From positions 625,753 through 689,752 of the forward strand of contig JAHDXS010000003.1 in NCBI GenBank assembly GCA_023384135.1: a stretch of 64,000 bases of DNA, given 5' to 3'. Position numbers and translations under genes: made by a program. Shown piece by piece: positions 1-9,412 of the stretch (the stretch's first letter is position 1; every line of letters starts with the position of its first letter). The DNA comes from Alphaproteobacteria bacterium. Its GTDB lineage: Bacteria > Pseudomonadota > Alphaproteobacteria > Micavibrionales > Micavibrionaceae. Under the pieces are notes generated by a model, which saw nothing but the letters and a program-made list of their open reading frames with translations, had not been told where the DNA came from and made no database searches.

Positions 1-8
1 ATGCCGAA

Positions 9-52
9 GAGATGGATTGCTTCGTCAGCCTGACGGCCTTCTCGCAATGACG
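9..52. repeat. Possible dispersed intergenic repeat (single copy here)
   Basis: The segment begins with a 'gagatggattgcttcgtc' motif and ends with 'tcgcaatgacg'. From memory, this pairing resembles a small palindromic repeat scattered between genes in many bacterial genomes, with the reverse-strand core 'cgtcattgcgag...gacgaagcaat'. The middle contains a short inverted repeat, cgtca/tgacg at about 23-35. I found only one copy in the window, so the assignment rests on resemblance and not on observed repetition. No gene overlaps it. Confidence 0.4.
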
Positions 53-131
53 AAACCGCCACCCGCTCGTGCGCGTTGTGATCGTCGTGTTTCAAATATA
101 TGATAGGCGCATATCAAGAACAGGAAACCGC

Positions 132-653
132 ATGAGCAAATTCATCTACCCCTATCGCGGCGTCATGCCGAAAATCCACGAAACCGCCTTCATCGCCCCC
201 ACGGCGAGCATCATCGGCGACTTGGAAATAGGGGAGGGCAGCAACATCTGGTACGGCTGCGTCCTGCGCGGCGACGTCAACCCCATCAAAATCGGCAAGA
301 ACACGAACATACAGGACGGCGCGGTCATCCATACGACCAGCAATTTTCAGGGCACCACGGTCGGCGATAACGTGACGGTGGGCCATCTGGCCATTCTCCA
401 CGCCTGCACGGTGGAGGATTACGGCTTCGTCGGCATGCAGGCCTGCGTGATGGACGGCGCGGTGGTGGAGGGGATGGCCATGCTGGCGGCGGGCGCGCTC
501 TTGACCCCCGGCAAGCGCTTGCCAAGAGGCCAACTCTGGTCGGGCCGCCCCGCCAAATTCATGCGCGACATGACGGAGGAGGAAAACAAATACGTCCTCT
601 GGTCCGCCGAGCATTACCGGAAGTTAGGGGAAGAGCATAAGGAGAATTGCTAA
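132..653 (+). CDS. Gamma-class carbonic anhydrase-like protein
   Basis: This 173-residue left-handed beta-helix protein belongs to the gamma carbonic anhydrase / YrdA / PaaY family, which hydrates CO2 at a trimer-interface metal. The family's three metal-binding histidines are present as H67 (AVIH), H85 (TVGH) and H90 (AILH), with the R46-G-D48 and Q61-D62 residues also found at the interface. Hexapeptide repeats run through residues 20-125 and a helix closes the C-terminus. ATG 132 is preferred over an upstream start at 69 because homologues begin at this MSKFIYPYRG-type N-terminus. The stop overlaps the next gene's ATG (TAATG), which implies translational coupling. Physiological carbonic anhydrase activity is not certain, since many family members are structural or of unknown role. 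Confidence 0.9.
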   Translation: MSKFIYPYRGVMPKIHETAFIAPTASIIGDLEIGEGSNIWYGCVLRGDVNPIKIGKNTNIQDGAVIHTTSNFQGTTVGDNVTVGHLAILHACTVEDYGFVGMQACVMDGAVVEGMAMLAAGALLTPGKRLPRGQLWSGRPAKFMRDMTEEENKYVLWSAEHYRKLGEEHKENC

Positions 654-1303
654 TGGATTCTTCAGAAAAAATTGCTTACAATTATCTCAAGCAATTATAT
701 CCCATTTCAGAAATAAAGTTCGAGCCGAATGGAGACACGACGTTTCCGGATTTTCAATGTGGCAGTCAAGAATTTGAAGTATCTTCACTATATCAAAAGT
801 TAGATCACAGATGTGTTGAAGAACATGAAGCGCCAATTTTGAAAATGGTTCAAGCCTTAATAGAGCAATACAACTGTAAAGACGGAGAAGGTTATTATTT
901 TTTCCTGACTATTTCAGGGGCAGAAAAATTAGAAAAAGAACAAAAGAAGCATTTGGAGAAATGGTTTAGAAACAACGATAAAAAAGTAAAAAGCCTAGCA
1001 TTTAAAAACAAAACTCTCTCAATACGATTGCAATCGCAAAAAAAATATAAAGAAAAATACGTTAGTGCCGGAATTGTAAACCACAACAGAGGCGGCTACG
1101 TATTTGATGAGTACAAAAAGGCCCTATTGCATATTATTGAGAAAAAAATGATAAAAAATCAGTCTCACGCCATACTTTTACTTATTGATATAGACATGAA
1201 TCCTATAATTGATAACAACATAAGAGATTTAGATTTTTCAAATATCCCATTCCAGATTATAGTTTTAAATCAAGAATCTAAGGTCAAATATTCTTGGAAT
1301 TAA
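653..1303 (+). CDS. AT-rich uncharacterised protein with PD-(D/E)xK-nuclease-like motif
   Basis: This 216-residue protein was not recognised. The gene is strikingly AT-rich compared with every neighbour, which suggests recent acquisition. Its ATG overlaps the stop of the carbonic anhydrase gene and has a good ribosome site (aaggag, 638-643). The N-terminus contains P32-D33-F followed by a strand ending E40-F-E42-V-S, the spacing seen in PD-(D/E)xK nuclease folds, although the expected lysine of ExK is replaced by serine. A lysine-rich helical stretch (about 95-135) and hydrophobic strands (about 170-205) follow. There is no signal peptide or membrane segment. Nuclease ancestry is an inference from motif spacing only; activity may be lost. 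Confidence 0.7.
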   Translation: MDSSEKIAYNYLKQLYPISEIKFEPNGDTTFPDFQCGSQEFEVSSLYQKLDHRCVEEHEAPILKMVQALIEQYNCKDGEGYYFFLTISGAEKLEKEQKKHLEKWFRNNDKKVKSLAFKNKTLSIRLQSQKKYKEKYVSAGIVNHNRGGYVFDEYKKALLHIIEKKMIKNQSHAILLLIDIDMNPIIDNNIRDLDFSNIPFQIIVLNQESKVKYSWN

Positions 1304-1403
1304 AAGACTAATAAGTAATCTTCACGCACAGCCCTTGGCACTAAACTTCCAATCTCCGGCTCCCCGAACATGATCCGCTCCATATCGCAGAGTTTCAACC
1401 CCC

Positions 1404-3236
1404 TCAGGTCTTGGTCTTGACGTAGCTTCCCGGCGCGGGCTCGATGCCCTGATCAGGCGTCCGCGCGGCGACCTGTTTTCCGGTGAAATCCTTGATCCAG
1501 TCCTGCCAGTGCGGCCACCACGAACCCTCGTGCTGCACGGCCTTCTCAAACCATTCGTCGGGGTTCTCGGGCGTCTTGGTATTATCCCAATAGCAATATT
1601 TCTTCTTCGCGGGCGGGTTGATGACCCCCGCAATATGGCCTGATGCCGCCAGCGTAAACGTGACAGGCCCGCCCAGCCGCTTCATCCCCTCATAGGTCGC
1701 CTTCCACGGCGCGATATGGTCCTCGCGCGTCGAAAGGAAGAAGGACGGCGTCTTGATGGTCCCAAGGTCCACTGGAACGTCGCGCATCGAAATACCGCCG
1801 GGCTTGATCAGCGCGTTCTCCTGATACATTTTCCGCAAATAGAAACTATGCATCGCGGCGGGCATGTTCGTGCAGTCGTCGTTCCAGTACAAAAGATCGA
1901 ACGGAAAAGGCTCCTTGCCGAGAAGGTAGTTATTCACCACGAACGACCAGATCAGATCGTTCGCGCGCAGCAAACTAAACGTCTGCTGCATGTCCTTGCC
2001 CTCAAGGATTCCCTTCTCGAACATCTTCTTGTCGATTTGCTCGATCTGTTCCTTATCGAGGAAAATCTTGAGGTCTCCGGCCTTTTCGAAGTCCAGAAGC
2101 GTCGTCAGGAACGTGGCCGATGCCACGCGCCCCGCCTTCTTTTTGGCCGTCAGATACGAGAGGGTGCAAGACAGCAGCGTCCCGCCGAGACAATACCCGA
2201 TGATATTGGTTTTCTCCGTGCTGCATAGATCCTCGATCTGTTCGAGCGCAGCAAGAATCCCTTCATCCATATAATCTTCGAACCGCTTTTTCGCCAGCTT
2301 GGCCGTAGGGTTCACCCACGAAATCGTGAACACCGTATGCCCCTGCGCCACCGCCCACGCGATGAAGGAATTCTCGGTTTTGAGATCAAGGATATAATAC
2401 TTGTTGATCCACGGCGGAATGATAAGAACCGGCGTTTCGAAAACCTTCTCCGTCGTCGGGGCGTATTGCAAAAGCTGCATAAGATCGTTCTGGAACACAA
2501 CACGCCCCGGTGTGATGGCAATATTTTTTCCAAGCTCGAACGTATCGTAATCCGTGGTGCTGATCTTAAGCGCTCCGCCGCCGCGTTCCATATCCTCAAT
2601 CAGGTTCTCTAAACCCTTGACGAGATTCTCTCCTCCGGTCTTAAGCGTTTCGTTAATCACCTCGGGATTGGTCATCACGAAATTGGTCGGGGAAAGCGCG
2701 TTGGCGAAAAGCTTTGTAACGAAGGCCAGCTTCTCACGTTGCTTGGGCTCCAGCCCCTCAGTATCACGAACCGTATCGTCCATCCATCGGCAGGTCAGGA
2801 GATATGATTGCTTGATGAAATCGAACAGCGCACTTTCTTGCCACTCCGGCGCGCGGAAACGTCTATCCCCGGCGTCCGGCTCGATAACGGGTTTGCCCTC
2901 GCCCTGTCCCATGAATTTGCGCGCGCTCTCCTGCCAGAGATTCATCCAGTCGTGAACGAACCTGGCTTGCATCTCAAAAAAACGCGATGGATCTGCCACG
3001 ATCCGATCCAGAAACGCAAGATAGCTCTCCCGAATGTTAAGCGGATCAAAATCCCGATTAAGAAAATCTTCTAATCCCTTTGTATGTCCGTGATTTTCTA
3101 TGAATTTATCAAGCAGCGGAAGCGCTTTACCGTACGCATCGATCAGAGCGCGGTTCAACGCCACCACATCGGGCATCTTATACCCGGCATCCGGAGGAGA
3201 AGAAGGGGGGGCTTGCTTGGGCATCGGATTATTCAT
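1404..3236 (-). CDS. phaC: Class I poly(3-hydroxyalkanoate) synthase
   Basis: PhaC polymerises (R)-3-hydroxyacyl-CoA into storage polyester on cytoplasmic granules. The lipase-like box G347-Y-C349-L-G-G carries the catalytic cysteine. The other triad members are visible as D506 (REDH) and H534 (SGHIAG), with the same 28-residue Asp-His spacing as in the Cupriavidus enzyme. At 610 residues it fits class I, which works without a PhaE or PhaR subunit. Residues 1-250 form the family's N-terminal domain, followed by the alpha/beta-hydrolase core. No phaA, phaB, phasin or depolymerase gene lies nearby, so the rest of the PHA pathway must be elsewhere. The gene appears monocistronic. Confidence 0.96.
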   Translation of the reverse strand: MNNPMPKQAPPSSPPDAGYKMPDVVALNRALIDAYGKALPLLDKFIENHGHTKGLEDFLNRDFDPLNIRESYLAFLDRIVADPSRFFEMQARFVHDWMNLWQESARKFMGQGEGKPVIEPDAGDRRFRAPEWQESALFDFIKQSYLLTCRWMDDTVRDTEGLEPKQREKLAFVTKLFANALSPTNFVMTNPEVINETLKTGGENLVKGLENLIEDMERGGGALKISTTDYDTFELGKNIAITPGRVVFQNDLMQLLQYAPTTEKVFETPVLIIPPWINKYYILDLKTENSFIAWAVAQGHTVFTISWVNPTAKLAKKRFEDYMDEGILAALEQIEDLCSTEKTNIIGYCLGGTLLSCTLSYLTAKKKAGRVASATFLTTLLDFEKAGDLKIFLDKEQIEQIDKKMFEKGILEGKDMQQTFSLLRANDLIWSFVVNNYLLGKEPFPFDLLYWNDDCTNMPAAMHSFYLRKMYQENALIKPGGISMRDVPVDLGTIKTPSFFLSTREDHIAPWKATYEGMKRLGGPVTFTLAASGHIAGVINPPAKKKYCYWDNTKTPENPDEWFEKAVQHEGSWWPHWQDWIKDFTGKQVAARTPDQGIEPAPGSYVKTKT

Positions 3237-3326
3237 GCGCTCTCAGGGGTTTAGAGGGAAAAAATAAGAATGAGTCCCAAGAGTCTGCGGCAACCGCCTG
3301 AAAAAATCAAGCCATGAATGGAGGGA

Positions 3327-4013
3327 TCAGCCGTCAACAGAGCGGTGCGCGGCAAATCGGCGGCACAGGATGGACAGATAGATCACCACGAACAGGAAGA
3401 TATAAAGCTCCTCCACCTCGCTGGATCGCCAGAACAAAGGCTGCAGCTCCAGCGCGTCGTAGGTTTTATCTATGACTTTAAGAAAAACAAAAAACACGGC
3501 GCTCGGAATAACCTCTTTATCGCCAAGTATGGGCGCAAGCCGGGCGGGCACAAGCCGGGGCGCAAACCGCCCGAGCAGCGGCAAAAGGATGCCGCACACG
3601 ATCACCCCGATTTCCAAAGCAAGACGCGGCTTCTGGTCCAGCCACGAAGAGGTGTTGTGAAAATTCGTCTCACCCTGATCGTTGATCTGGTTCCAGAACT
3701 CCGGCGTGGTCCAGTCGAACAGATGCTGCCCCCAGCTCAACTCCTCCCCGAAGACATAAACCGACCCGATCAGCGCCAGAATCCCCCACCCCCTGAGCGG
3801 TGCCGTGGGCGCAAGCTGGATGACCCGCAGAGCCAGCAGAATGGCAGGAAAAAGGATCAGCCCCTGCAAAATCTCGTGCGGCCCATACTCGGAATGAAGC
3901 TCCGGCATGTACTCGTCAGGTACGAAAATCTCAAGACCGATCTGCCCGACGATAATAAGGGCGGGGAAAAGCATCCAGAAAGGGGATTTCAGGAAAAAAC
4001 GATAAAAACTCAT
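3327..4013 (-). CDS. Uncharacterised multi-spanning membrane protein
   Basis: This 228-residue integral membrane protein has about six hydrophobic segments. A notable motif lies in the loop after the third segment, GEELSWGQHLFDW, with a Glu-Glu pair and a conserved-looking Trp-Gly-Gln; I recall similar EE-SWGQ motifs in uncharacterised bacterial membrane proteins. The start is set at ATG 4013 (MSFYRFF). A longer in-frame extension exists upstream, but it would run into the divergent hom promoter and has no membrane or signal character. No function can be assigned from sequence. Confidence 0.75.
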   Translation of the reverse strand: MSFYRFFLKSPFWMLFPALIIVGQIGLEIFVPDEYMPELHSEYGPHEILQGLILFPAILLALRVIQLAPTAPLRGWGILALIGSVYVFGEELSWGQHLFDWTTPEFWNQINDQGETNFHNTSSWLDQKPRLALEIGVIVCGILLPLLGRFAPRLVPARLAPILGDKEVIPSAVFFVFLKVIDKTYDALELQPLFWRSSEVEELYIFLFVVIYLSILCRRFAAHRSVDG

Positions 4014-4174
4014 ACAAAAAAAGTGACAGCGCCCGTTCCCTAAATCAATAAAAACACGTTCTAGCGCCAAATTTTGGCCGGGGTGTTGCCGAAAAGCCAT
4101 TCCTGTTCTTGAAACAGGGCCGGAAGCGGAGTAGAACAGAGCCGGATAAAACATTCTTTTATGGGTATGGGGCG

Positions 4175-5467
4175 ATGAGCAAACCGTTTCGCATTGGGCT
4201 GGCAGGGCTGGGAACCGTCGGGGCGGGCGTCGTCAAAATCATTCAGAAAAACGGCCATTTGCTGGAAAAACGCGCGGGGCGGCCCATCGAAATCGCCGCT
4301 GTATCCGCGAAGGACCGCACCCGCGACCGGGGCGTTGACCTCTCCGCCTACGATTGGGTGGAAAAAACTGGTGATCTCGCGAACTATAAAGATCTGGATG
4401 CCGTGGTGGAAGTCATCGGCGGCTCCGAAGGTCCGGCGGCCGATCTGGTCCGCGCCAGCCTGAAAAACGGCCGCCATGTCGTGACGGCCAATAAGGCGCT
4501 GCTCGCGCTGCACGGAGACGAACTCGCAAACCTCGCAGACGAAAAGGGCGCCTGCCTGATGTTCGAGGCCGCCGTTGCCGGGGGTGTACCGATCATCAAG
4601 GCCATGCGCGAAGGTCTGGCCGCCAACGAAATCAAAAGCATCTACGGTATCCTGAACGGCACCTGCAATTACATCCTCACCACCATGCGTCAGACGGGCC
4701 GCAGCTTCGATGATGTCTTGAAGGAGGCTCAGGCGCAGGGCTACGCGGAGGCCGACCCGGCCTTTGATATCGATGGTATCGACGCGGCGCATAAACTATG
4801 CATCCTCGCCGCCATCGGCTTCGGCGTGAAACCTGACTTCAAATCCCTGAGCATCGAGGGCATCCGCCACATCAACACCACCGACATCGCCTACGCCACC
4901 GAATTCGGCTACCGCATTAAACTGCTCGGCATCGCCCGCCGCGAAAACGGCAAAATTCTTCAGGTTATGGAGCCGTGTCTCGTCCCGATCGAAAGCCCGA
5001 TGGGCATCATCGACGATGTTTACAACGCGGTGTACGTTGAGGGCGATTTCGTCGAAACGCCGCTTTTCACTGGCAAGGGCGCGGGGCAGGGGCCGACGGC
5101 CTCCTCCGTGGTCTCCGACCTGATCGACCTCGCAAGAGGCCACAGGCTCCCCGCTTTCGGCATCCCGGCAAAAGACCTGAAAGCCGCTGTCTGGGCCGAT
5201 CCCGGCGAAACGGTCAACAGCTACTACCTGCGCCTGATGGTGCTCGACCGCGCGGGCGTCATCGCCGACGTGTCCGCCATCCTGCGCGACAAAAATATCT
5301 CGATCGAGGGGCTGGTCCAGCGCGGCCGCGACCCCGGCCAGCCCGTTCCGGTCATCATAACGACCCACGAGACCCGCCACGCCGATATGATGGCGGCGTG
5401 CGAACTGATCGAAAAACTCGACTGCTGTGTGGAAAAACCCCGCGCAATGTGTATTGAAGAGCTGTAA
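4175..5467 (+). CDS. hom: Homoserine dehydrogenase
   Basis: The enzyme reduces aspartate semialdehyde to homoserine with NAD(P)H, the branch point towards threonine and methionine. The 430-residue protein opens with a Rossmann dinucleotide-binding motif (G8-L-A-G11-L-G13-T-V-G16). The conserved VTANKALLA active-site segment follows around residue 105, and the sugar-phosphate-like core carries GILNGTCNYILTTM. Residues about 350-430 form an ACT domain, the usual site of feedback inhibition by threonine. ATG 4175 is chosen because upstream in-frame codons encode a basic, non-conserved extension. glpX starts 14 bases downstream, suggesting a shared transcript. Confidence 0.96.
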   Translation: MSKPFRIGLAGLGTVGAGVVKIIQKNGHLLEKRAGRPIEIAAVSAKDRTRDRGVDLSAYDWVEKTGDLANYKDLDAVVEVIGGSEGPAADLVRASLKNGRHVVTANKALLALHGDELANLADEKGACLMFEAAVAGGVPIIKAMREGLAANEIKSIYGILNGTCNYILTTMRQTGRSFDDVLKEAQAQGYAEADPAFDIDGIDAAHKLCILAAIGFGVKPDFKSLSIEGIRHINTTDIAYATEFGYRIKLLGIARRENGKILQVMEPCLVPIESPMGIIDDVYNAVYVEGDFVETPLFTGKGAGQGPTASSVVSDLIDLARGHRLPAFGIPAKDLKAAVWADPGETVNSYYLRLMVLDRAGVIADVSAILRDKNISIEGLVQRGRDPGQPVPVIITTHETRHADMMAACELIEKLDCCVEKPRAMCIEEL

Positions 5468-5481
5468 AGCAAGGAAAGACG

Positions 5482-6501
5482 ATGCAGGCCAAGCCGATGA
5501 AACAGACTGAAACCGAACTGGAAACCAGTATGGACCGCAACCTCGCGCTTGAGGTCGTGCGTGTGACCGAGGCCGCCGCGCTGGCCGCTTCAAGGCTCGT
5601 GGGGCGCGGCGACAAGGACGGCGCGGATCAGGCGGCGGTAGACGCTATGCGTCAGGCGCTCAATTCCCTCAACATTCGCGGCAAGGTCGTCATCGGCGAG
5701 GGTGAACGCGACGAAGCCCCCATGCTCTATATCGGCGAAGAAGTCGGCACCGGCTCTGGCCCGAAGGTGGATATCGCCCTCGACCCGCTGGAGGGAACCG
5801 ACATCACCGCGCGCGGCGGCCCGAACGCGCTGGCCGTCATCGCCATGACTGACGAGGGCGGCTTCCTGAACGCCCCCGACGTCTACATGGAAAAAATCGC
5901 CGTCGGCCCCGGCATCGACCCGAAAATCCTCAGCCTCGACGACCCCATCGGCGACGTACTCAAACGTCTGGCCAAGGAAAAGGACGCCGACGTAAACGAC
6001 CTGACCGTCTGTATCCTCGAACGCCCGCGCCATGAAAAACTCATCAAGGCCGTCCGCGATTCCGGCGCGCGCATCATCCTCATCGGCGACGGCGACGTCA
6101 GCGCCGTGATCGCCACCACCGACCCCGACAGCACCGGCATCGACCTTTACGTTGGCTCCGGCGGAGCGCCCGAGGGCGTTCTGGCCGCCGCCGCCCTACA
6201 ATGCACGGGCGGCGCGATGCTGGGCCGTCTGGTCTTCCGCAACGACGACGAAATCGCCCGCGCCGAACGCTGGGGCATCAAAGACCTCAACCGCATCTAC
6301 GCCACCTCCGACCTCGCCAGCGGCGAGAACGTGATGTTCGCGGCAACAGGCGTGACCGACGGCGCGATGCTGCGCGGCGTACGCCGCTCGGCGGGCGGGG
6401 CCAAGACCTCCTCCATCGTTATGCGCTCAAAGTCCGGCACGATCCGCAAGATCGAGGCGAGCCACAATTTCCGCCGCAAAACGTGGGTGCAATCAATCTA
6501 G
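5482..6501 (+). CDS. glpX: Fructose-1,6-bisphosphatase, class II
   Basis: GlpX dephosphorylates fructose 1,6-bisphosphate in gluconeogenesis, and in some lineages sedoheptulose 1,7-bisphosphate as well. The 339-residue length matches the family. The metal/substrate motif D101-P-L-E-G-T106 and the preceding GEGERDEAPML are intact. The later segment GGAPEGVLAAAALQCTGG, which contributes to the phosphate pocket, is present. A purine-rich ribosome site (aaggaaag) precedes ATG 5482. It sits directly after hom and before recJ, an arrangement I recall as common in Alphaproteobacteria. Confidence 0.96.
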   Translation: MQAKPMKQTETELETSMDRNLALEVVRVTEAAALAASRLVGRGDKDGADQAAVDAMRQALNSLNIRGKVVIGEGERDEAPMLYIGEEVGTGSGPKVDIALDPLEGTDITARGGPNALAVIAMTDEGGFLNAPDVYMEKIAVGPGIDPKILSLDDPIGDVLKRLAKEKDADVNDLTVCILERPRHEKLIKAVRDSGARIILIGDGDVSAVIATTDPDSTGIDLYVGSGGAPEGVLAAAALQCTGGAMLGRLVFRNDDEIARAERWGIKDLNRIYATSDLASGENVMFAATGVTDGAMLRGVRRSAGGAKTSSIVMRSKSGTIRKIEASHNFRRKTWVQSI

Positions 6502-6573
6502 CGATTGTGGATAACCTTTGCTTTCGCCGCGCCGTCTCTACTGAAAGGCCGCGCGAACCCTTATCCTGAACCC

Positions 6574-8406
6574 ATGACCAAAGCCATATTGACCGAACGC
6601 TCGCTCCAGCAGGCCCGCTGGGTGGTCGAGGACGTTCCCTTAAATGACATCGAACGGCTCGCCCGTGCGCACGACCTCCCCGAAATCGTGGCGCGGCTTC
6701 TGGCTGCGCGCGGCATCGCCTCCGAACAGGTGCCGGGCTTCCTCAACCCAACTTTGAAAGATCACTTCCCCGATCCCTTCGCGCTCAAGGGCATGGCCGA
6801 AATGGCCGACGATCTGGCGCAGGCGATCGAGGACAACAAAAACATCGCCATCTTCGGCGACTTCGACGTGGACGGCGCGACCTCGTCCGCCATCCTCTAC
6901 CGCTTCCTCCGGCATCTCGGCTTCGATCCCGTGATCTACATTCCCGACCGGGTGGAGGAGGGCTACGGCCCGAACACCGAGGCCCTGAAATCCCTGCGCG
7001 AACAGGGCACGGATATTCTCCTGATGCTCGATTGTGGCACGACCGCCTTCGAGATCATTCAATCCGGCGCCGATATGGGCCTGAAAATAATCATCCTCGA
7101 CCATCACGAGGCGGAGGAAACCCTGCCCGCCGCATGGCACGTCATTAATCCCAAGCGCAAGGACGACACCTCGGGCTTCACCATGCTGGCCGCCTGCGGC
7201 GTGACGTTTCTTGCCTGCGTCGCAGTGAACGCCCGCCTGCGCACGCGCGGATATTATGAGCGGAAGGGACTAAAGGAACCCGACCTCAAATCCTTCATGG
7301 ATATTCTGGCCCTCGGAACGGTCTGCGACATGGTGCCGCTCACCGGCCCCAACCGCCTGTTCGTCCGCGCTGGCTTCGCTGTTCCCGAAAACCGCCTCAA
7401 CCTCGGCATCCGCGCGGTGATGAAGGTCGCCAGCATCAAGGCCCCGCTCACCACCTACGACGCGGGCTTCGCGCTCGGCCCCCGCATCAACGCGGGCAGC
7501 CGCGTCCACAAGGCCGACCTCGGCGCACGGCTTCTCAGTTCCGACGACGAGCAGGAGGCGCTCACCATCGCGTGGACGCTCGACGACTGCAACAAGCGCC
7601 GCAAGGATCTTCAGGCCGAAATGGAAAAACAGGCCATGGCGCAGGTCGAGCAGCAAAGCATGCAGGACGATCCAGTGATCCTCGTGGACCGCGAAGGCTG
7701 GCATCCGGGCCTAAGCGGCCTCGTCGCCGGAAACCTCAAGGAAAAATATGGCCGCCCCGCCTGCGTGGTGGCGTATGCACACTCCATGTCCGGCGAACGC
7801 GAGGGCAGGGGGTCGGGCCGCTCCGTCCCCGGCATCCACATCGCGCAGGCCTTCATCGACGCCCGCGCCGCCGGCTTGCTGCAAAAGGGCGGCGGCCACG
7901 CCATGGCGGGCGGTTTTACCGTGAAACCCGAAAAAATCCCCGACCTCCGCGCGTTCCTGCAAGACCACGTCCGGAGACAACAGGAATCCGGCACAATCAA
8001 CATCGAAACCCGCATCGACGGCCTGCTCACCGTGCGCGGCGCGACGCTTAGCCTCGTGAGTTTGATGAACGACCGCCTCGGGCCCTTCGGGCAGGAACAC
8101 CCCGAACCCGTCTTCGCCCTCACCAACCTGCGCATCCACAAGGCCGACATCCTCGCGAGCAAGCACATCCGCGTTCTCGTCGGCGACCCCGAGGGCGGCC
8201 CGCGCCTTAAGGCGATGGCCTTCCGCGCGGTCGGCACGGAGATGGGCGAAATTCTCCTCAGCAACAAAACGCAATCCATCGACCTCGCCGTAACCCTCAA
8301 GATCAACGAATGGCAGGGCCGCCAGAGCGCCGAGGCGATCATTCAGGACGCCGCCCTCCCGCAATCCGAAAAATCCTCCCGCACCCTTCTGGCGGAAACC
8401 GCCTGA
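6574..8406 (+). CDS. recJ: Single-stranded-DNA-specific exonuclease RecJ
   Basis: RecJ degrades single-stranded DNA 5' to 3' in recombination and mismatch repair. This 610-residue protein carries the DHH-phosphoesterase signature motifs: D96-F-D98-V-D100-G, the D176-H-H178 triad, and ALGTVCDMVPL. The DHHA1 domain motif G439-G-G-H442-A-M-A-G-G lies near the C-terminal third, followed by an OB-like region. The start is placed at ATG 6574, since upstream in-frame codons overlap the glpX end region and lack family similarity. The order hom-glpX-recJ suggests co-transcription. Confidence 0.95.
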   Translation: MTKAILTERSLQQARWVVEDVPLNDIERLARAHDLPEIVARLLAARGIASEQVPGFLNPTLKDHFPDPFALKGMAEMADDLAQAIEDNKNIAIFGDFDVDGATSSAILYRFLRHLGFDPVIYIPDRVEEGYGPNTEALKSLREQGTDILLMLDCGTTAFEIIQSGADMGLKIIILDHHEAEETLPAAWHVINPKRKDDTSGFTMLAACGVTFLACVAVNARLRTRGYYERKGLKEPDLKSFMDILALGTVCDMVPLTGPNRLFVRAGFAVPENRLNLGIRAVMKVASIKAPLTTYDAGFALGPRINAGSRVHKADLGARLLSSDDEQEALTIAWTLDDCNKRRKDLQAEMEKQAMAQVEQQSMQDDPVILVDREGWHPGLSGLVAGNLKEKYGRPACVVAYAHSMSGEREGRGSGRSVPGIHIAQAFIDARAAGLLQKGGGHAMAGGFTVKPEKIPDLRAFLQDHVRRQQESGTINIETRIDGLLTVRGATLSLVSLMNDRLGPFGQEHPEPVFALTNLRIHKADILASKHIRVLVGDPEGGPRLKAMAFRAVGTEMGEILLSNKTQSIDLAVTLKINEWQGRQSAEAIIQDAALPQSEKSSRTLLAETA

Positions 8407-8444
8407 CCGCGCTATAAGACCGGGCGCGGGAAAGGCGGACGGAT

Positions 8445-9368
8445 ATGCTGGCGGCAATACGAACCATAATCGAAAGCCATTTCGGCATTTTCCTTCTGCT
8501 GGCCTTCGTGCTGGGCCTCACCGTGCCGGGCGTGCAGGATACGCCCAAAAACGTCATCCTGTTTCTACAGGCCGCGATCATCCTCTTCGCGTGCTCCAAG
8601 ATCAAACTCGCCGATTTTCAGGGCTTTCGGCCTAAGGAAATCGCGGGCTTCTACGTCCTGCGCTTCATCCTCCTGCCCGTCGCTATGTATTTCATGGCCG
8701 CGTGGACGGTGCCCGAATACAAATACGCGCTCCTCCTTCTGGGGCTCATGCCCTGCGGCGCGACGCTTCCGGCAATGATGGGGATTTTGGGCGGAAACCC
8801 CGCGCTGGGCCTCACGGCGACCACGATTTCGGGCCTGCTGGCCCCCTTCACCGTTTTCGCCATGTTCGCAATCTTCAGCACGTTGGACCTGCAACTTGAC
8901 CTCTGGGGCATGTTCCAGACCTTATTTTTCGTGATTTTCTGCCCTGTCATCGTCTATTTCGGGCTGCTCCGCCGGTTCGAGCCGCTGAAACTGACGATGC
9001 GCGAAAACGCCTCGATGATGGCGATCCTCCTGATCTTCGGCGTCATTATGATCGTCGTGGCCTACCAGCGCGACCGCTTCTTCACCGAACCCGTCTTCTT
9101 CATACAGGCCTTCGCGGTCGGCACGGTGGCCTATTTCGTCTATTACGCCATCGGCTGGTTCGTCTTCGCCCGCCGCGACCGCCGCACGCGCATCAGCTAT
9201 TCCCTGATGGGCGGAAACAACAATATCGCCCTAGCGATAAGCCTTGCCGCGCTCTACTTCCCGGCGCATGAAATGTTTATTCTTGTCGTTTGGGAAATAT
9301 TGTGGATAATGGGTGTTACATTATTTCAATTATTTGTAAAAATGACCGCCGGGCCGGAAGAGGGCTGA
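8445..9368 (+). CDS. Bile acid:sodium symporter (BASS/SLC10) family transporter
   Basis: This 307-residue protein has about nine or ten hydrophobic segments. Features of the BASS fold include LMPCGATLPAMMGIL with GGNPALGLTATT, and near the C-terminus GGNNNIALAISLAALYFP, corresponding to the two discontinuous-helix regions that bind sodium and substrate. Family members move organic anions, pantoate or other small acids; substrate cannot be read from sequence. It begins 39 bases after recJ on the same strand. Very short cytoplasmic loops and no extra domain are visible. Confidence 0.72.
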   Translation: MLAAIRTIIESHFGIFLLLAFVLGLTVPGVQDTPKNVILFLQAAIILFACSKIKLADFQGFRPKEIAGFYVLRFILLPVAMYFMAAWTVPEYKYALLLLGLMPCGATLPAMMGILGGNPALGLTATTISGLLAPFTVFAMFAIFSTLDLQLDLWGMFQTLFFVIFCPVIVYFGLLRRFEPLKLTMRENASMMAILLIFGVIMIVVAYQRDRFFTEPVFFIQAFAVGTVAYFVYYAIGWFVFARRDRRTRISYSLMGGNNNIALAISLAALYFPAHEMFILVVWEILWIMGVTLFQLFVKMTAGPEEG

Positions 9369-9412
9369 ACCGTTCCTCCGGCCTTTAAGTTGTTGAAAAA
9401 TTAGGGAAAAAT

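Noticed and set aside
3318..4043. 241-residue plus-strand frame opposite the membrane protein gene at 3327-4013
   Set aside because: The reverse-strand frame has coherent transmembrane helices and a conserved-looking motif; the plus-strand one is Pro/Arg/Gln-rich noise.
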